A model generated the notes under the pieces. That model saw only the letters and a program-made list of their open reading frames with translations, did not search any database and was not told the origin of the DNA. Below, piece after piece: positions 35,917 to 44,426 of a stretch of 64,000 nucleotides of DNA. The translations under genes and the position numbers were made by a program. Position 1 is the stretch's first letter, and every line of letters starts with the position of its first letter. This DNA is from Candidatus Acidiferrum typicum (lineage in GTDB: Bacteria; Acidobacteriota; Terriglobia; Acidiferrales; UBA7541), in the NCBI GenBank assembly GCA_025463055.1, contig JAOAPV010000005.1, forward strand, positions 62,001 to 126,000, given 5' to 3'.

Positions 35917-37107
35917 ATGTCTACGACCACGACGGTGGCAATTCCAGAACGCAGCACGAACCGCCGCACCGCCTTGATGGCTGTGCTTTTCATTGGCTTC
36001 ATATTGAGTGGAATCGCCACCACGATTGTCGGGCCAATGCTGCCGGTGTTCATTCGCAAGTGGAGCCTCGATGACGGGCAAGCCGGCCTCTTCTCGAGCA
36101 TCCAGTTCCTCGCTTCATTGGTAGGCACCGTTGTATCTGGCGCGTGGATGGCTTGGCGCGGTTATCGACCCTCGTTGGTCGCGGGCTACGCCTTTATCGG
36201 ATTGGGCCTCGCCACCCTAAATGCAAACACCCACGCGAATGCTCTGGCGGCCACTGCGGCATTCGGGCTCGGGTATGGACTCATCACACCGGGCACAAAT
36301 TTGTACGTGGCGGAAGCTGGTGGCGCTCGCAGTGCTTCGTTGTTGAATCTGCTTAACTTTACGTGGGGAATAGGAGCAATGGCCTGCTCGCCCCTGATCG
36401 CGATGGCGCTGAGAAACAATCGCTTGCCTGGCTTGCTCATTGGCTATGGGATATTCGGCGCTCTGCTGGCGCTGGCGCTTCTGTTTGCACGCTTCGGTCC
36501 CGAAAAACACGAAAAACACTTGGAGAGCGCCGGAACTGCGTCGCGTGCTGTTGGACGAAAAGTGACCATCGCCATGGCAGTCCTTTTCTTTACCTATGTC
36601 TGCATGGAGACGAGCATTGGCGTGTGGTCCGCCGAATACTCGCGTCGCATCGCAAATGGAATCTCAAACCTGACCACGCTGGCGCCCATGTTCTTCTATG
36701 CTGGGCTTACAGCTGGACGCGGCCTTGCGCCGCTGGTCTTACTATCTGTGTCGGAAGGGCCGCTGGTGATTGCCGCCCTGAGTCTGACAGCCGTGGGAAC
36801 CACGGTGATCATTTTTTCCACCACTCTCAAGGTAACTATCATCGGAGTTTTTCTAGCCGGATTGGGATGTGCCTCAATTTACCCCATCTATATCGCCTGG
36901 CTTTCCAAATGGTATGGAGCGCGGACGAAACGCATCGGAGGATTTCTGTTTGCGCTCGCGTCGCTGGGTGGATCGGCGGGCCCGTGGCTTGTTGGCACAT
37001 TCTCGAAATATTCCGGGAGCTTGCGGGTGGGTTTTGCTGTGCCGCTGCTCAGCGCCCTGTTGATGATCTGGGTTGTCGTGGGCTTGCGCCGCCAGCCCGC
37101 GCAGTGA
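35917..37107 (+). CDS. Major facilitator superfamily transporter
   Basis: A 396-residue inner-membrane transporter with about 12 hydrophobic helices in the usual 6+6 layout. A conserved loop resembling the MFS motif lies between TM2 and TM3 (WMAWRGYRPSLVAGYA). The N-terminus is short and basic. The fold resembles the fucose/glucose-type or drug-type MFS branches; the substrate is unknown. Its TGA overlaps the next gene's GTG, so it is coupled to a two-component sensor kinase, which suggests transport linked to signalling. Confidence 0.88.
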   Translation: MSTTTTVAIPERSTNRRTALMAVLFIGFILSGIATTIVGPMLPVFIRKWSLDDGQAGLFSSIQFLASLVGTVVSGAWMAWRGYRPSLVAGYAFIGLGLATLNANTHANALAATAAFGLGYGLITPGTNLYVAEAGGARSASLLNLLNFTWGIGAMACSPLIAMALRNNRLPGLLIGYGIFGALLALALLFARFGPEKHEKHLESAGTASRAVGRKVTIAMAVLFFTYVCMETSIGVWSAEYSRRIANGISNLTTLAPMFFYAGLTAGRGLAPLVLLSVSEGPLVIAALSLTAVGTTVIIFSTTLKVTIIGVFLAGLGCASIYPIYIAWLSKWYGARTKRIGGFLFALASLGGSAGPWLVGTFSKYSGSLRVGFAVPLLSALLMIWVVVGLRRQPAQ

Positions 37108-38465
37108 GGTATTCTCTGTCCGTGCAACCGCCTTCGCGATCGGAACGATCACCCACCACGGCGCTTCTCTTAGGTTTAGTGATCACCCTTGCGGTAGTGG
37201 TGGCTTACTCGGCGTACATTCGCGTGCAGCTCGCGGGTTTGCGTAAGCTGCAAAGCGATATGGTCGATCGTGGGCGCAAGGATTCATTGCAATTGCTCAG
37301 GCTACAAAATGATTTGAACACGATTGCATTGGCCATGCGCGACATGCTGGATGCCGGCGAACCTTACCCCCTGATCGCATGGTCAGCACAATTCGAGCGC
37401 GTGCGCGGCGATTTGGATTCAGCTCTGCGGCTCGAGGAGCAATACACTGAAGTGCACCGCACTCCCGAGCAACGCGCCTATCTGAGCCAGCAGCTTTTCC
37501 AATTCTGGGATGCGGTGGACAGGATGTTTGGGCTGGCACGCGATGGAAAAGACAGCGAAGCGCGCGACCAGATTCGACTCTCGCTGCAGGCGCGGCAAGC
37601 GGCGCTGGGCACAGCGGTCTCACGTTTACTCGTGGAGAATAATGAAGGAGAGCAGCAGGCCGCCGGCCAAATCGCAAAGATCTACGATGGCGTGCAACGG
37701 CAACTATATATTTTCCTGACCGCCGCGCTCATTGCCATTGCGCTCACCAGCTTGTACCTGATCCGCTCCAACCGGCAGATTTTTGCGCGTCTGGCTACCC
37801 TTTCCGAGCAACGTAGCGATTTGGCACAGAAGCTCATTGCGACGCAGGAATCCACACTGCGCCACATTTCGCGCGAGCTGCACGACGAATTCGGGCAAGT
37901 ACTGACCGCAATTGGGTCGCTCCTGAGCCGCGTCGAAAAGCAGGTGCCGCAGGGCGCGCCGCTGCGCGAAGATTTGCAAGAGGTTCGCGAAATCGCGCAA
38001 TCGACGCTAAACAACATTCGTACGTTGTCGCAGGCGCTGCACCCAGTGCTCCTGGATGAACAGGGGCTCGAGAGCACGCTCGATTGGTATATTCCAACTG
38101 TGGAGCACCAGACGGGTTTAAAGCTCCATTACGAAAAATCGGGAGCAGCCTTTCCGCTTGACGGCAATGCCGGCGTTCAGGTGTATCGTGTGCTGCAAGA
38201 GGCGTTGAACAATGTGAAGCGCCATGCGGGAGCGCAAGAAGCCTGGATCCGCCTACAATTTGATGAGGATGCCATAAGTCTGGAAGTGGAAGATCATGGC
38301 CGCGGATTTGCGCCGGATGCAAGGCACCAGGGTATCGGTCTCGTTGGAATGCGCGAGCGCGCGGAGCTTGTGGGAGGCACTCTGCAGATAGTGCGGCGCG
38401 AGGGCGGCGGAACTATAGTGCGGCTCGTCGTGCCGATGGAGAAGGTCGAAGCGCATGGCGGATAA
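37104..38465 (+). CDS. NarL-type sensor histidine kinase
   Basis: A 453-residue membrane kinase. Two transmembrane helices at about residues 18-36 and 198-219 flank a predominantly helical sensor region. The HisKA_3 phosphoacceptor is in HISRELHDEFGQVLTAIG, followed by an HATPase_c domain with EALNNVKRHAG, DHGRGFAP and GIGLVGMRERAELVGG. The start is GTG overlapping the MFS stop as GTGA; a GTG at 37122 is also possible. The open frame continues far upstream across the MFS gene but that part is not real. It overlaps the response regulator by 11 bases. Confidence 0.9.
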   Translation: MRYSLSVQPPSRSERSPTTALLLGLVITLAVVVAYSAYIRVQLAGLRKLQSDMVDRGRKDSLQLLRLQNDLNTIALAMRDMLDAGEPYPLIAWSAQFERVRGDLDSALRLEEQYTEVHRTPEQRAYLSQQLFQFWDAVDRMFGLARDGKDSEARDQIRLSLQARQAALGTAVSRLLVENNEGEQQAAGQIAKIYDGVQRQLYIFLTAALIAIALTSLYLIRSNRQIFARLATLSEQRSDLAQKLIATQESTLRHISRELHDEFGQVLTAIGSLLSRVEKQVPQGAPLREDLQEVREIAQSTLNNIRTLSQALHPVLLDEQGLESTLDWYIPTVEHQTGLKLHYEKSGAAFPLDGNAGVQVYRVLQEALNNVKRHAGAQEAWIRLQFDEDAISLEVEDHGRGFAPDARHQGIGLVGMRERAELVGGTLQIVRREGGGTIVRLVVPMEKVEAHGG

Positions 38466-39084
38466 GCTCACAGTTCTGCTGGTGGACGATCACGCCCTGG
38501 TGCGCAAAGGATTCCGTCGCATGCTGGAGGACGACGCCGCGATCTCTGTTGTCGGGGAAGCCAGCGAGGGCGAGGAAGCAGTGCGGCTGGCGCTTGAGTT
38601 GAGACCGAAGGTTATCGTGATGGATTGCGCGCTCCCCGGTGTCAGCGGTATCGATGCGACGCGGCGCATTCGTGCCAAGATGCCGGATGCTACGGTGCTG
38701 ATGCTGAGCATGCATTCTGAGGACACTTTGGTGCGCCAGGCGTTCGAGGCGGGAGCCCGCGGCTACATCCTAAAAAATGCACTGGAACTGGATTTAGTCA
38801 GCGCTATCAAGCGCGTAGCCGAAGGCCATTTAGTGCTGGATCCGCAACTCACCAAACCCGCGTCGCTCAAAGGCGAGCGAGACAGTGGACTGACCGCACG
38901 CGAACTGGAGATTTTGCGGCACATTGTGGCGGGCAAATCTAACAAGGAAATTGCCGCGGAACTGGGTCTGAGCGCAAATACCGTGGGCGTGCACCGCGCC
39001 AACATCATGGACACGCTCGGAATTCATAAGACGGCCGAGTTGGTGGTTTATGCCATTCGCCACGGCTTGGTGAGCCTTACTTGA
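38455..39084 (+). CDS. NarL/FixJ-type response regulator
   Basis: A 209-residue regulator. The receiver domain covers about residues 5-120, with the acidic pair DDH near 11-13, phosphoacceptor Asp57 in VIVMDCALPG and the Lys in YILKNALELD. The LuxR-type helix-turn-helix is at about 145-205 (LTAREIEILRHI-like LTARELEILRHIVAGKSNKE, NTVGVHRANIMDTLGI). It is encoded directly behind its cognate kinase (11-base overlap) and overlaps the next gene's TTG by four bases. Confidence 0.93.
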   Translation: MADKLTVLLVDDHALVRKGFRRMLEDDAAISVVGEASEGEEAVRLALELRPKVIVMDCALPGVSGIDATRRIRAKMPDATVLMLSMHSEDTLVRQAFEAGARGYILKNALELDLVSAIKRVAEGHLVLDPQLTKPASLKGERDSGLTARELEILRHIVAGKSNKEIAAELGLSANTVGVHRANIMDTLGIHKTAELVVYAIRHGLVSLT

Positions 39085-40775
39085 ACCGCCGCGACTTTTT
39101 GTCACGCTACGGCAAAGCAGGACTTCTCTCGTTAACTATCCCAAGACGACTTACCGCAACATCCGCCGCGCCAACTTTTCGCCTTGTCGACGTCACGCAG
39201 CACGCAGGCATTCAGTTCCAGCACAACAGCGGCGCCTATGGAGGCAAATTGCTTCCGGAGACGCTTGGCTCCGGCTGCGCGTTCCTCGATTACGATGCCG
39301 ACGGCTGGCAAGACATTCTATTGACCAACGGGATGGAGTGGCCCGGCCACAAGCGTCAGCGGTCCACCCTGCGGCTCTACAAGAATAATCGAAACGGCAC
39401 TTTTGCCGACGTGACCAAAGCTGCTGGTCTCGATGTCGAGATGTATGGAATGGGCGTCGCGGTCGGCGACTACAACAACGATGGCTTTCCCGATATTTTG
39501 GTCACCTGCGTGGGGCAAAACAGGCTATTTCGCAACACCGGCAAAGGCACTTTCCTCGATGTGACGCGCGCAAGCGGCTTGAGCGCTCGACAAGCCTTCA
39601 GCACGTCCGCCCTGTGGTTCGATTACGATCGCGACGGCTTGCTCGATCTCTTCGTCTGCAATTATGTGCGCTGGTCACCGGAGCATGACGTCTTTTGCAG
39701 CTTGGACGGAAAGCACAAATCCTTTTGCACGCCGGAAGCATATCGCGGGGATACTTGCTGGCTGTTCCACAATCGGGGAGACGGAACATTTGAGGACGTC
39801 ACGGCGACGAGCGGAATCTTTGACAGCAGCTCCAAATCCCTCGGCGTCGCCATGCTCGACTATGACCAGGACGGCTGGCCGGACTTGCTCGTGGCAAATG
39901 ACACGCAGCCCAATAAACTCTACAAGAACCTTCGCAACGGCAAATTCAAAGACGTCGCTGTCGAAGCTGGCCTCGCGTTCAGCACCGAAGGCAAAGCGCG
40001 GGCCGGCATGGGCGTCGACGCAGCGGATTTCGAGAATTCAGGCAAACCAGGAATCGCCATTACGAATTTTGACAATGAGATGATCGGACTCTATCGAGCT
40101 GCCAGCCCCGGGACCTACGACGATATCTCGATAGCCGCGGGCGTGGGTCTCCCCTCGAAAAACACGTTGGGCTTTGGCTGCTCATTTCTCGACCTCGATC
40201 TTGATGGTGCACTCGATCTTGCCGTCGCCAATGGACACATCGAGGAAACGGTGCGCAACATTCATGGCAATGTCGGCTACGCACAGCCACCGCAGCTTTT
40301 TCTGAATCTGGGCGCAGGAAAATTTCAAGATGTCACCGCCAACGTGGACGGCGGATTTGCCGAGCCCAAGGTCGGCCGCGGTTTGGCATACGGTGATTTT
40401 GATCGCGACGGCGATCTAGATATTTTGCTGACCACAAATAACGGTCCCGCGTATCTGTATCGCAATGATCAGCTCGCCGGAAATCGCAGCGTTCGGTTTC
40501 GGCTCGTGGGGGCAAAATCCAACCGCGACGCCATCGGCGCAATCGTTCGGATTTTTTACAACGGGCAAAGTCAGAGCCGCATGGTGAAGGGCGGTTCAAG
40601 CTATCTCTCGCAATCGGAATTGCCCGTTACCTTCGGATTGGGCAAGCGCGACAAAATTGAGCGCATGCAGATCGAATGGCCTAGCGGAGCGAAGGAAGAG
40701 TTCAAAGATTTGGCTGCAGGCCAAAGCTACCAATGTACAGAAAACAAAGGCATTACACCCATGGCCGGGTTCTAA
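39081..40775 (+). CDS. Tat-exported CRTAC1-like beta-propeller protein (ASPIC/UnbV)
   Basis: A 564-residue exported protein. The Tat-type N-terminus is NRRDFLSRYGKAGLLSL. The body has repeated FG-GAP/VCBS calcium-binding motifs such as DYDADGWQDI, DYNNDGFPDI, DYDRDGLLDL, DYDQDGWPDL and DFDRDGDLDI, implying a beta-propeller. The ASPIC/UnbV domain occupies the last about 90 residues (GAIVRIFYNGQ, IEWPSGAKEEF). The TTG start overlaps the regulator's stop as TTGA. A paralogue at 44427-46133 is very similar. Function is not known. Confidence 0.87.
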   Translation: MNRRDFLSRYGKAGLLSLTIPRRLTATSAAPTFRLVDVTQHAGIQFQHNSGAYGGKLLPETLGSGCAFLDYDADGWQDILLTNGMEWPGHKRQRSTLRLYKNNRNGTFADVTKAAGLDVEMYGMGVAVGDYNNDGFPDILVTCVGQNRLFRNTGKGTFLDVTRASGLSARQAFSTSALWFDYDRDGLLDLFVCNYVRWSPEHDVFCSLDGKHKSFCTPEAYRGDTCWLFHNRGDGTFEDVTATSGIFDSSSKSLGVAMLDYDQDGWPDLLVANDTQPNKLYKNLRNGKFKDVAVEAGLAFSTEGKARAGMGVDAADFENSGKPGIAITNFDNEMIGLYRAASPGTYDDISIAAGVGLPSKNTLGFGCSFLDLDLDGALDLAVANGHIEETVRNIHGNVGYAQPPQLFLNLGAGKFQDVTANVDGGFAEPKVGRGLAYGDFDRDGDLDILLTTNNGPAYLYRNDQLAGNRSVRFRLVGAKSNRDAIGAIVRIFYNGQSQSRMVKGGSSYLSQSELPVTFGLGKRDKIERMQIEWPSGAKEEFKDLAAGQSYQCTENKGITPMAGF

Positions 40776-40878
40776 TGCTTTAACGTTATTGCGGGGTGTG
40801 TAGCGGGACGATATAAAACCCACACATCGCCTTCCTGCGAGCTTCTTTTAGCGCCGCCCGGAGGCACCCCAAGCATTC

Positions 40879-40912
40879 GCGGCCGGGTAGCACCCATCCG
40901 GCCGCATTTTTT
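40879..40912 (+). terminator. Terminator-like hairpin ahead of the cytochrome gene
   Basis: GCGGCCGG, 11-base loop, CCGGCCGC, then ATTTTTT: an 8-base-pair GC-rich stem followed by a T run, the form of an intrinsic terminator. It probably ends the kinase-regulator-CRTAC1 transcript. Because it sits just before the cytochrome ATG at 40953, it could also act as an attenuator in that gene's leader; an upstream GTGT/ACAC pairing near 40795-40826 is weaker. Confidence 0.65.
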
Positions 40913-40952
40913 GGCAGATGCGTCGAGGCGTTCAAGAGTGGAGAAACGCGCG

Positions 40953-43811
40953 ATGGAACGTTGGCGCTTGCGAAGCCTGTTGGCCCTTGTGGCAAGCGCG
41001 ATTTATTTGTACGGATTTCCTTCCGCCACAATTACATACGGAACGCTTGTTCTCTTCCACGTCGCCGCTGGCATTCTGCTCACCGCCCTGCTGCTTCCCT
41101 ATCTTTTCCGACTGCTACGTGTGGATGCGCCGCTCGCTCGCCTCGGCTGGGTATTTTTGGCCATGGGCGCAGTGCTCGGCATCGCTTTGATTTTTGTCGG
41201 CACGCTCAATCGCCTGAAGCCGTGGCTATACGCCCACATCGCTCTATGTGTGGTCGGTACCCTGTTCGTCGCGACCGCGTGGTTGGCGTCGCGGGGTTGG
41301 CTGGGAAGCACAGCACCTCAACGTGTTTCCCGGTTTGCGGGGCTGGTACTCGCCACAGCGGTAATCGCCGCGGGAGCGTGGTGGTCCCGTGAAATCGCAT
41401 GGAAGAATGCGAATCGCATCGTGAACCCGCAGATGCCCGCTGCGTCGATGGATGGCGAAGGCGACGGTCCCCAGGGCAAGTTCTTCCCCAGCTCCGCGCA
41501 AACCAAACATAATGGCTACATCCCCGCAAAATATTTCATGCAGTCCGATGCCTGCCAGCGTTGCCACGCGGACATATACAAGCAGTGGTACAGCTCGGCC
41601 CATCATTTCTCGTCGTTTAACAATCAGTGGTATCGCAAGAGCATAGAGTACATGCAAGGGGTCGCCGGAGTACGCGCTTCGAAGTGGTGTGCGGGCTGCC
41701 ACGATCCAGCGCTGCTTTTCAGCGGACTTTTTGACAAGCCAATCAAGGAAATCGTCGATCGGCCGGAAGCAAAAGCGGGACTGAGCTGCCTGATGTGCCA
41801 CAGCATCGTGCAAGTGAAAAGCACGATGGGGCAGGGCGATTTTGTTTTGGAGTACCCGAAGTTGCACGAACTGGCGGCCAGCGACAACCCCGTTATCCGT
41901 ACACTTCACGATTTCCTGGTGCGCGTAAATCCGGAGCCGCATCGCAGAACCTTTTTAAAGCCGTTCATGCGCACGCAGACCGCGGAGTTCTGCGCGTCGT
42001 GCCATAAAGTTCATCTCGATGTCCCAGTGAACCATTACCGCTGGGTGCGCGGCTTCAACGAATACGATAATTGGCAAGCCAGCGGCGTTTCCGGCCAAGG
42101 CGCGCGTTCTTTCTATTATCCGGCGAACTCCATGATGTGCGCGGATTGCCACATGCCGCAGGTGCGCTCCGCCGATCTCGGCAATATTAATGGTTTCGTG
42201 CATTCTCACCGCTTTCCGGGCGCAAACACCGCTGTCCCCACGGCGAATCAGGATCAAACGCAACTCGAGCTGAGTCAGAAATTCTTGCAGGACAAGCAGC
42301 TCAGTGTGGATATCTTTGCGATTTCACCCGCAACGAACGAAATTGCTGCTCCGGCTGGCGTGAAAATGGGCCGCCCAGAGTTGTCCACTTCATTTGCTGT
42401 GGGCGAAGAGGCGGAGACTTCTTTGCCAAACGGCCCCGCAGGCGAGGCGCGCCCCATCACTGCGCCGCTCGGACGGGTGGATGCTGCCGTGCGCCGGGGC
42501 GACGACGTCCGCGTCGACGTCGTTGTTCGAACGCGGAAGGTCGGCCACTTTTTTCCTGGCGGAACCATCGACGCCTTCGATGTGTGGCTCGAGCTACAGG
42601 CCGTCGATGAAAAAGGGCAGACCCTTTTCTGGAGCGGTAAGGTCGAGGATGACGGCAAGGGTCCCGTCGAAAAAGGGGCGCATTTCTACAAGTCGCTGCT
42701 CATCGACGCGCATGGAAATCCGATTAATAAACGAAATGCCTGGGCCAATCGTGCCACGGTCTACGTGCATTTGATCCCGCCGGGTGCGGCGGACACTGCG
42801 CACTACCGCCTGCACATTCCGGAAAATGCGGGCGAGAAGATCACGCTGCACGCCAAGCTGAACTATCGGAAATTCATGTGGTCCAATACGCAGTTCGCCT
42901 TCGCCGCCGCGGCGGATTCTCAGCAGGCACCCAATGCAGTGACTCCCGACTATGACGACCGCAAATGGCTCTTCAAGGGCATCGACCCGAAACTAATCGC
43001 CGGCGAGCTGAAAACCATTCCAAATTTGCCTGTTATTACCGTGGCAGAAGATACGAAGACGCTGAATGTGGTGGCGAGAGCGGCTGCCGCAGCTCAACCT
43101 AAGGTTTCTCTTGCGAAAGAAGATTGGTCACGCTGGAACGATTTCGGCATCGGTCTGTTCCTGCAAGGCGACCTGAGAGGTGCCGCGGCGGCCTTTCAAA
43201 AAGCCGCGGACGTCGACCCGCAAAATGCCGATGGTTGGGTGAACATTGGTCGCGCCTTAGTTCAGGAGGGCGACACCGGCGGGGCGCGTATAGTGTTGGA
43301 AAAAGCGCTGGCGCTGAAACCCGGACTGGCGCGCGCAAATTTCTTTTATGCACGAATTTTGAAAGAAGAAGGCAAATACGACGACGCTATTGCGCGATTG
43401 AGAGATGTGCTCGCGAAATATCCGCGCGACCGCGTCGTGCGCAATGAAGTCGGACGCATCTTATTTCTGCAGAAGGAATATGCTGGCGCCATCGCGGAAT
43501 TCAATCAAACGCTCTTGATTGACCCCGAGGATCTGCAAGCCCATTACAACTTGATGCTTTGCTACAGCGGGCTGGGCGATGAAGCCCACGCCAACGAGCA
43601 CAAGGAACGCTATCTTCGATTCAAGGCCGATGAATCTGCGCAGGCCATCACCGGTCCGTACAGGCAGACGCACCCCGAAGATAACAACGAGCGGCAACCG
43701 ATTCACGAACATGTCTCTGTCGCACTGAACGCTCCTCCAAAGAGAGCGTTGAAACGCCGGACGATAACGCCATCGACCGGCAGCGCAAGTCAATCCGGCG
43801 GTTCGCATTGA
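40953..43811 (+). CDS. Membrane-anchored pentahaem cytochrome c with TPR domain
   Basis: A 952-residue protein. About four hydrophobic helices fill the first 140 residues. Five CxxCH haem sites follow: CQRCH (201), CAGCH (246), CLMCH (279), CASCH (347) and CADCH (396). A beta-rich region comes next, and TPR repeats occupy about 715-890 (WVNIGRALVQEGDTGGARIV, IARLRDVLAKYPRDRVV). The haem region should be periplasmic. The ATG at 40953 is preceded by GGAG at a moderate distance. The AhpD-like gene starts 34 bases after the stop, so the two are probably in one operon. Exact electron partners are unknown. Confidence 0.88.
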   Translation: MERWRLRSLLALVASAIYLYGFPSATITYGTLVLFHVAAGILLTALLLPYLFRLLRVDAPLARLGWVFLAMGAVLGIALIFVGTLNRLKPWLYAHIALCVVGTLFVATAWLASRGWLGSTAPQRVSRFAGLVLATAVIAAGAWWSREIAWKNANRIVNPQMPAASMDGEGDGPQGKFFPSSAQTKHNGYIPAKYFMQSDACQRCHADIYKQWYSSAHHFSSFNNQWYRKSIEYMQGVAGVRASKWCAGCHDPALLFSGLFDKPIKEIVDRPEAKAGLSCLMCHSIVQVKSTMGQGDFVLEYPKLHELAASDNPVIRTLHDFLVRVNPEPHRRTFLKPFMRTQTAEFCASCHKVHLDVPVNHYRWVRGFNEYDNWQASGVSGQGARSFYYPANSMMCADCHMPQVRSADLGNINGFVHSHRFPGANTAVPTANQDQTQLELSQKFLQDKQLSVDIFAISPATNEIAAPAGVKMGRPELSTSFAVGEEAETSLPNGPAGEARPITAPLGRVDAAVRRGDDVRVDVVVRTRKVGHFFPGGTIDAFDVWLELQAVDEKGQTLFWSGKVEDDGKGPVEKGAHFYKSLLIDAHGNPINKRNAWANRATVYVHLIPPGAADTAHYRLHIPENAGEKITLHAKLNYRKFMWSNTQFAFAAAADSQQAPNAVTPDYDDRKWLFKGIDPKLIAGELKTIPNLPVITVAEDTKTLNVVARAAAAAQPKVSLAKEDWSRWNDFGIGLFLQGDLRGAAAAFQKAADVDPQNADGWVNIGRALVQEGDTGGARIVLEKALALKPGLARANFFYARILKEEGKYDDAIARLRDVLAKYPRDRVVRNEVGRILFLQKEYAGAIAEFNQTLLIDPEDLQAHYNLMLCYSGLGDEAHANEHKERYLRFKADESAQAITGPYRQTHPEDNNERQPIHEHVSVALNAPPKRALKRRTITPSTGSASQSGGSH

Positions 43812-43845
43812 TCTCACTCGAAGCTGAATGCACAGGACCTGATTC

Positions 43846-44412
43846 ATGACTTGGATCAAGACTGTTTCGATGGAAGACGACGAGCGCGTTAAGAAAGCTA
43901 TGTTGGCGCAGCGCGCGGTCTATCCCATCGAGTATGCGACGCCAGTCCATCCCGAAAACAATGGCGAAAGCTCGAGCATTGTGGCATCTCACTCGCTGAT
44001 TCCTGATGCCCTGTTTCACGCCTTCAGCACGTTTGGTGCTTTGATGTCTCCAGACCTGCCATTGCAGCGCCGGCAGCATGAAATGATTGCAACCATGGTT
44101 TCCGTCGCGAACCGGTGCGTGTATTGAATCGAATCCCACGCAGAGTTTCTGCGTCGCGTCACTTTGGATAAAGCGCTCGTGGAGTCCCTGCAGAGCGACT
44201 ACCAATCGGCGGAAATTAGCACGCAGGATCGCACGATGCTCGATTACGTGGTGAAGCTGACGAAGGATGCGACCAAAGTTTCCCGCGATGATCACGCGAA
44301 ACTTAGAGCCGTTGGCTTCGACGACCGCGGCATCTTGCAAATCACGCTAATCGCATCCTGGTTCAATTACATCAATCGCGTCGCGGATGCGCTGGGAGTC
44401 GGCCGCGATTAA
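43846..44412 (+). CDS. AhpD-like (carboxymuconolactone decarboxylase) protein, predicted selenoprotein
   Basis: One 188-residue protein read through an in-frame TGA at 44125-44127, which otherwise splits it into a 93-residue and a later fragment. The TGA codon falls at residue 94 within NRCVY-U-IESH. In peroxidase-related AhpD/CMD proteins this position is the second catalytic cysteine of CxxCxxxH, so the site becomes C91-x2-U94-x3-H98. The rest is full length and intact, with the family's [15 protein letters not shown] and [16 protein letters not shown] end. A perfect hairpin follows the TGA (44138-44154). The genome must decode Sec for the formate dehydrogenase. Probably a thiol/selenol peroxidase-type enzyme. 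Confidence 0.82.
44138..44154 (+). promoter_or_regulatory. SECIS-like stem-loop of the AhpD-like gene
   Basis: Starting 11 bases after the TGA, ACGCAGA pairs perfectly with UCUGCGU around GUU; opening the last A-U pair gives a 5-base loop AGUUU. The loop is the same as the core of the formate dehydrogenase element (AAGUUU) and contains the GU needed for SelB recognition. Seven uninterrupted pairs so near the codon are unlikely to be chance. Confidence 0.75.
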
Positions 44413-44426
44413 ACAATGAGGCTACC

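Noticed and set aside
36363-37103. Long open frame upstream of the sensor kinase on the plus strand
   Set aside because: It is the out-of-frame shadow of the MFS transporter gene; the translated sequence has no domain features until about 37104.
43846-44127. Pseudogene reading of the AhpD-like gene
   Set aside because: The only interruption is a TGA placed exactly at a catalytic cysteine, the frame is intact on both sides, and a SECIS-like hairpin follows; a random nonsense mutation would not be expected to show all three.
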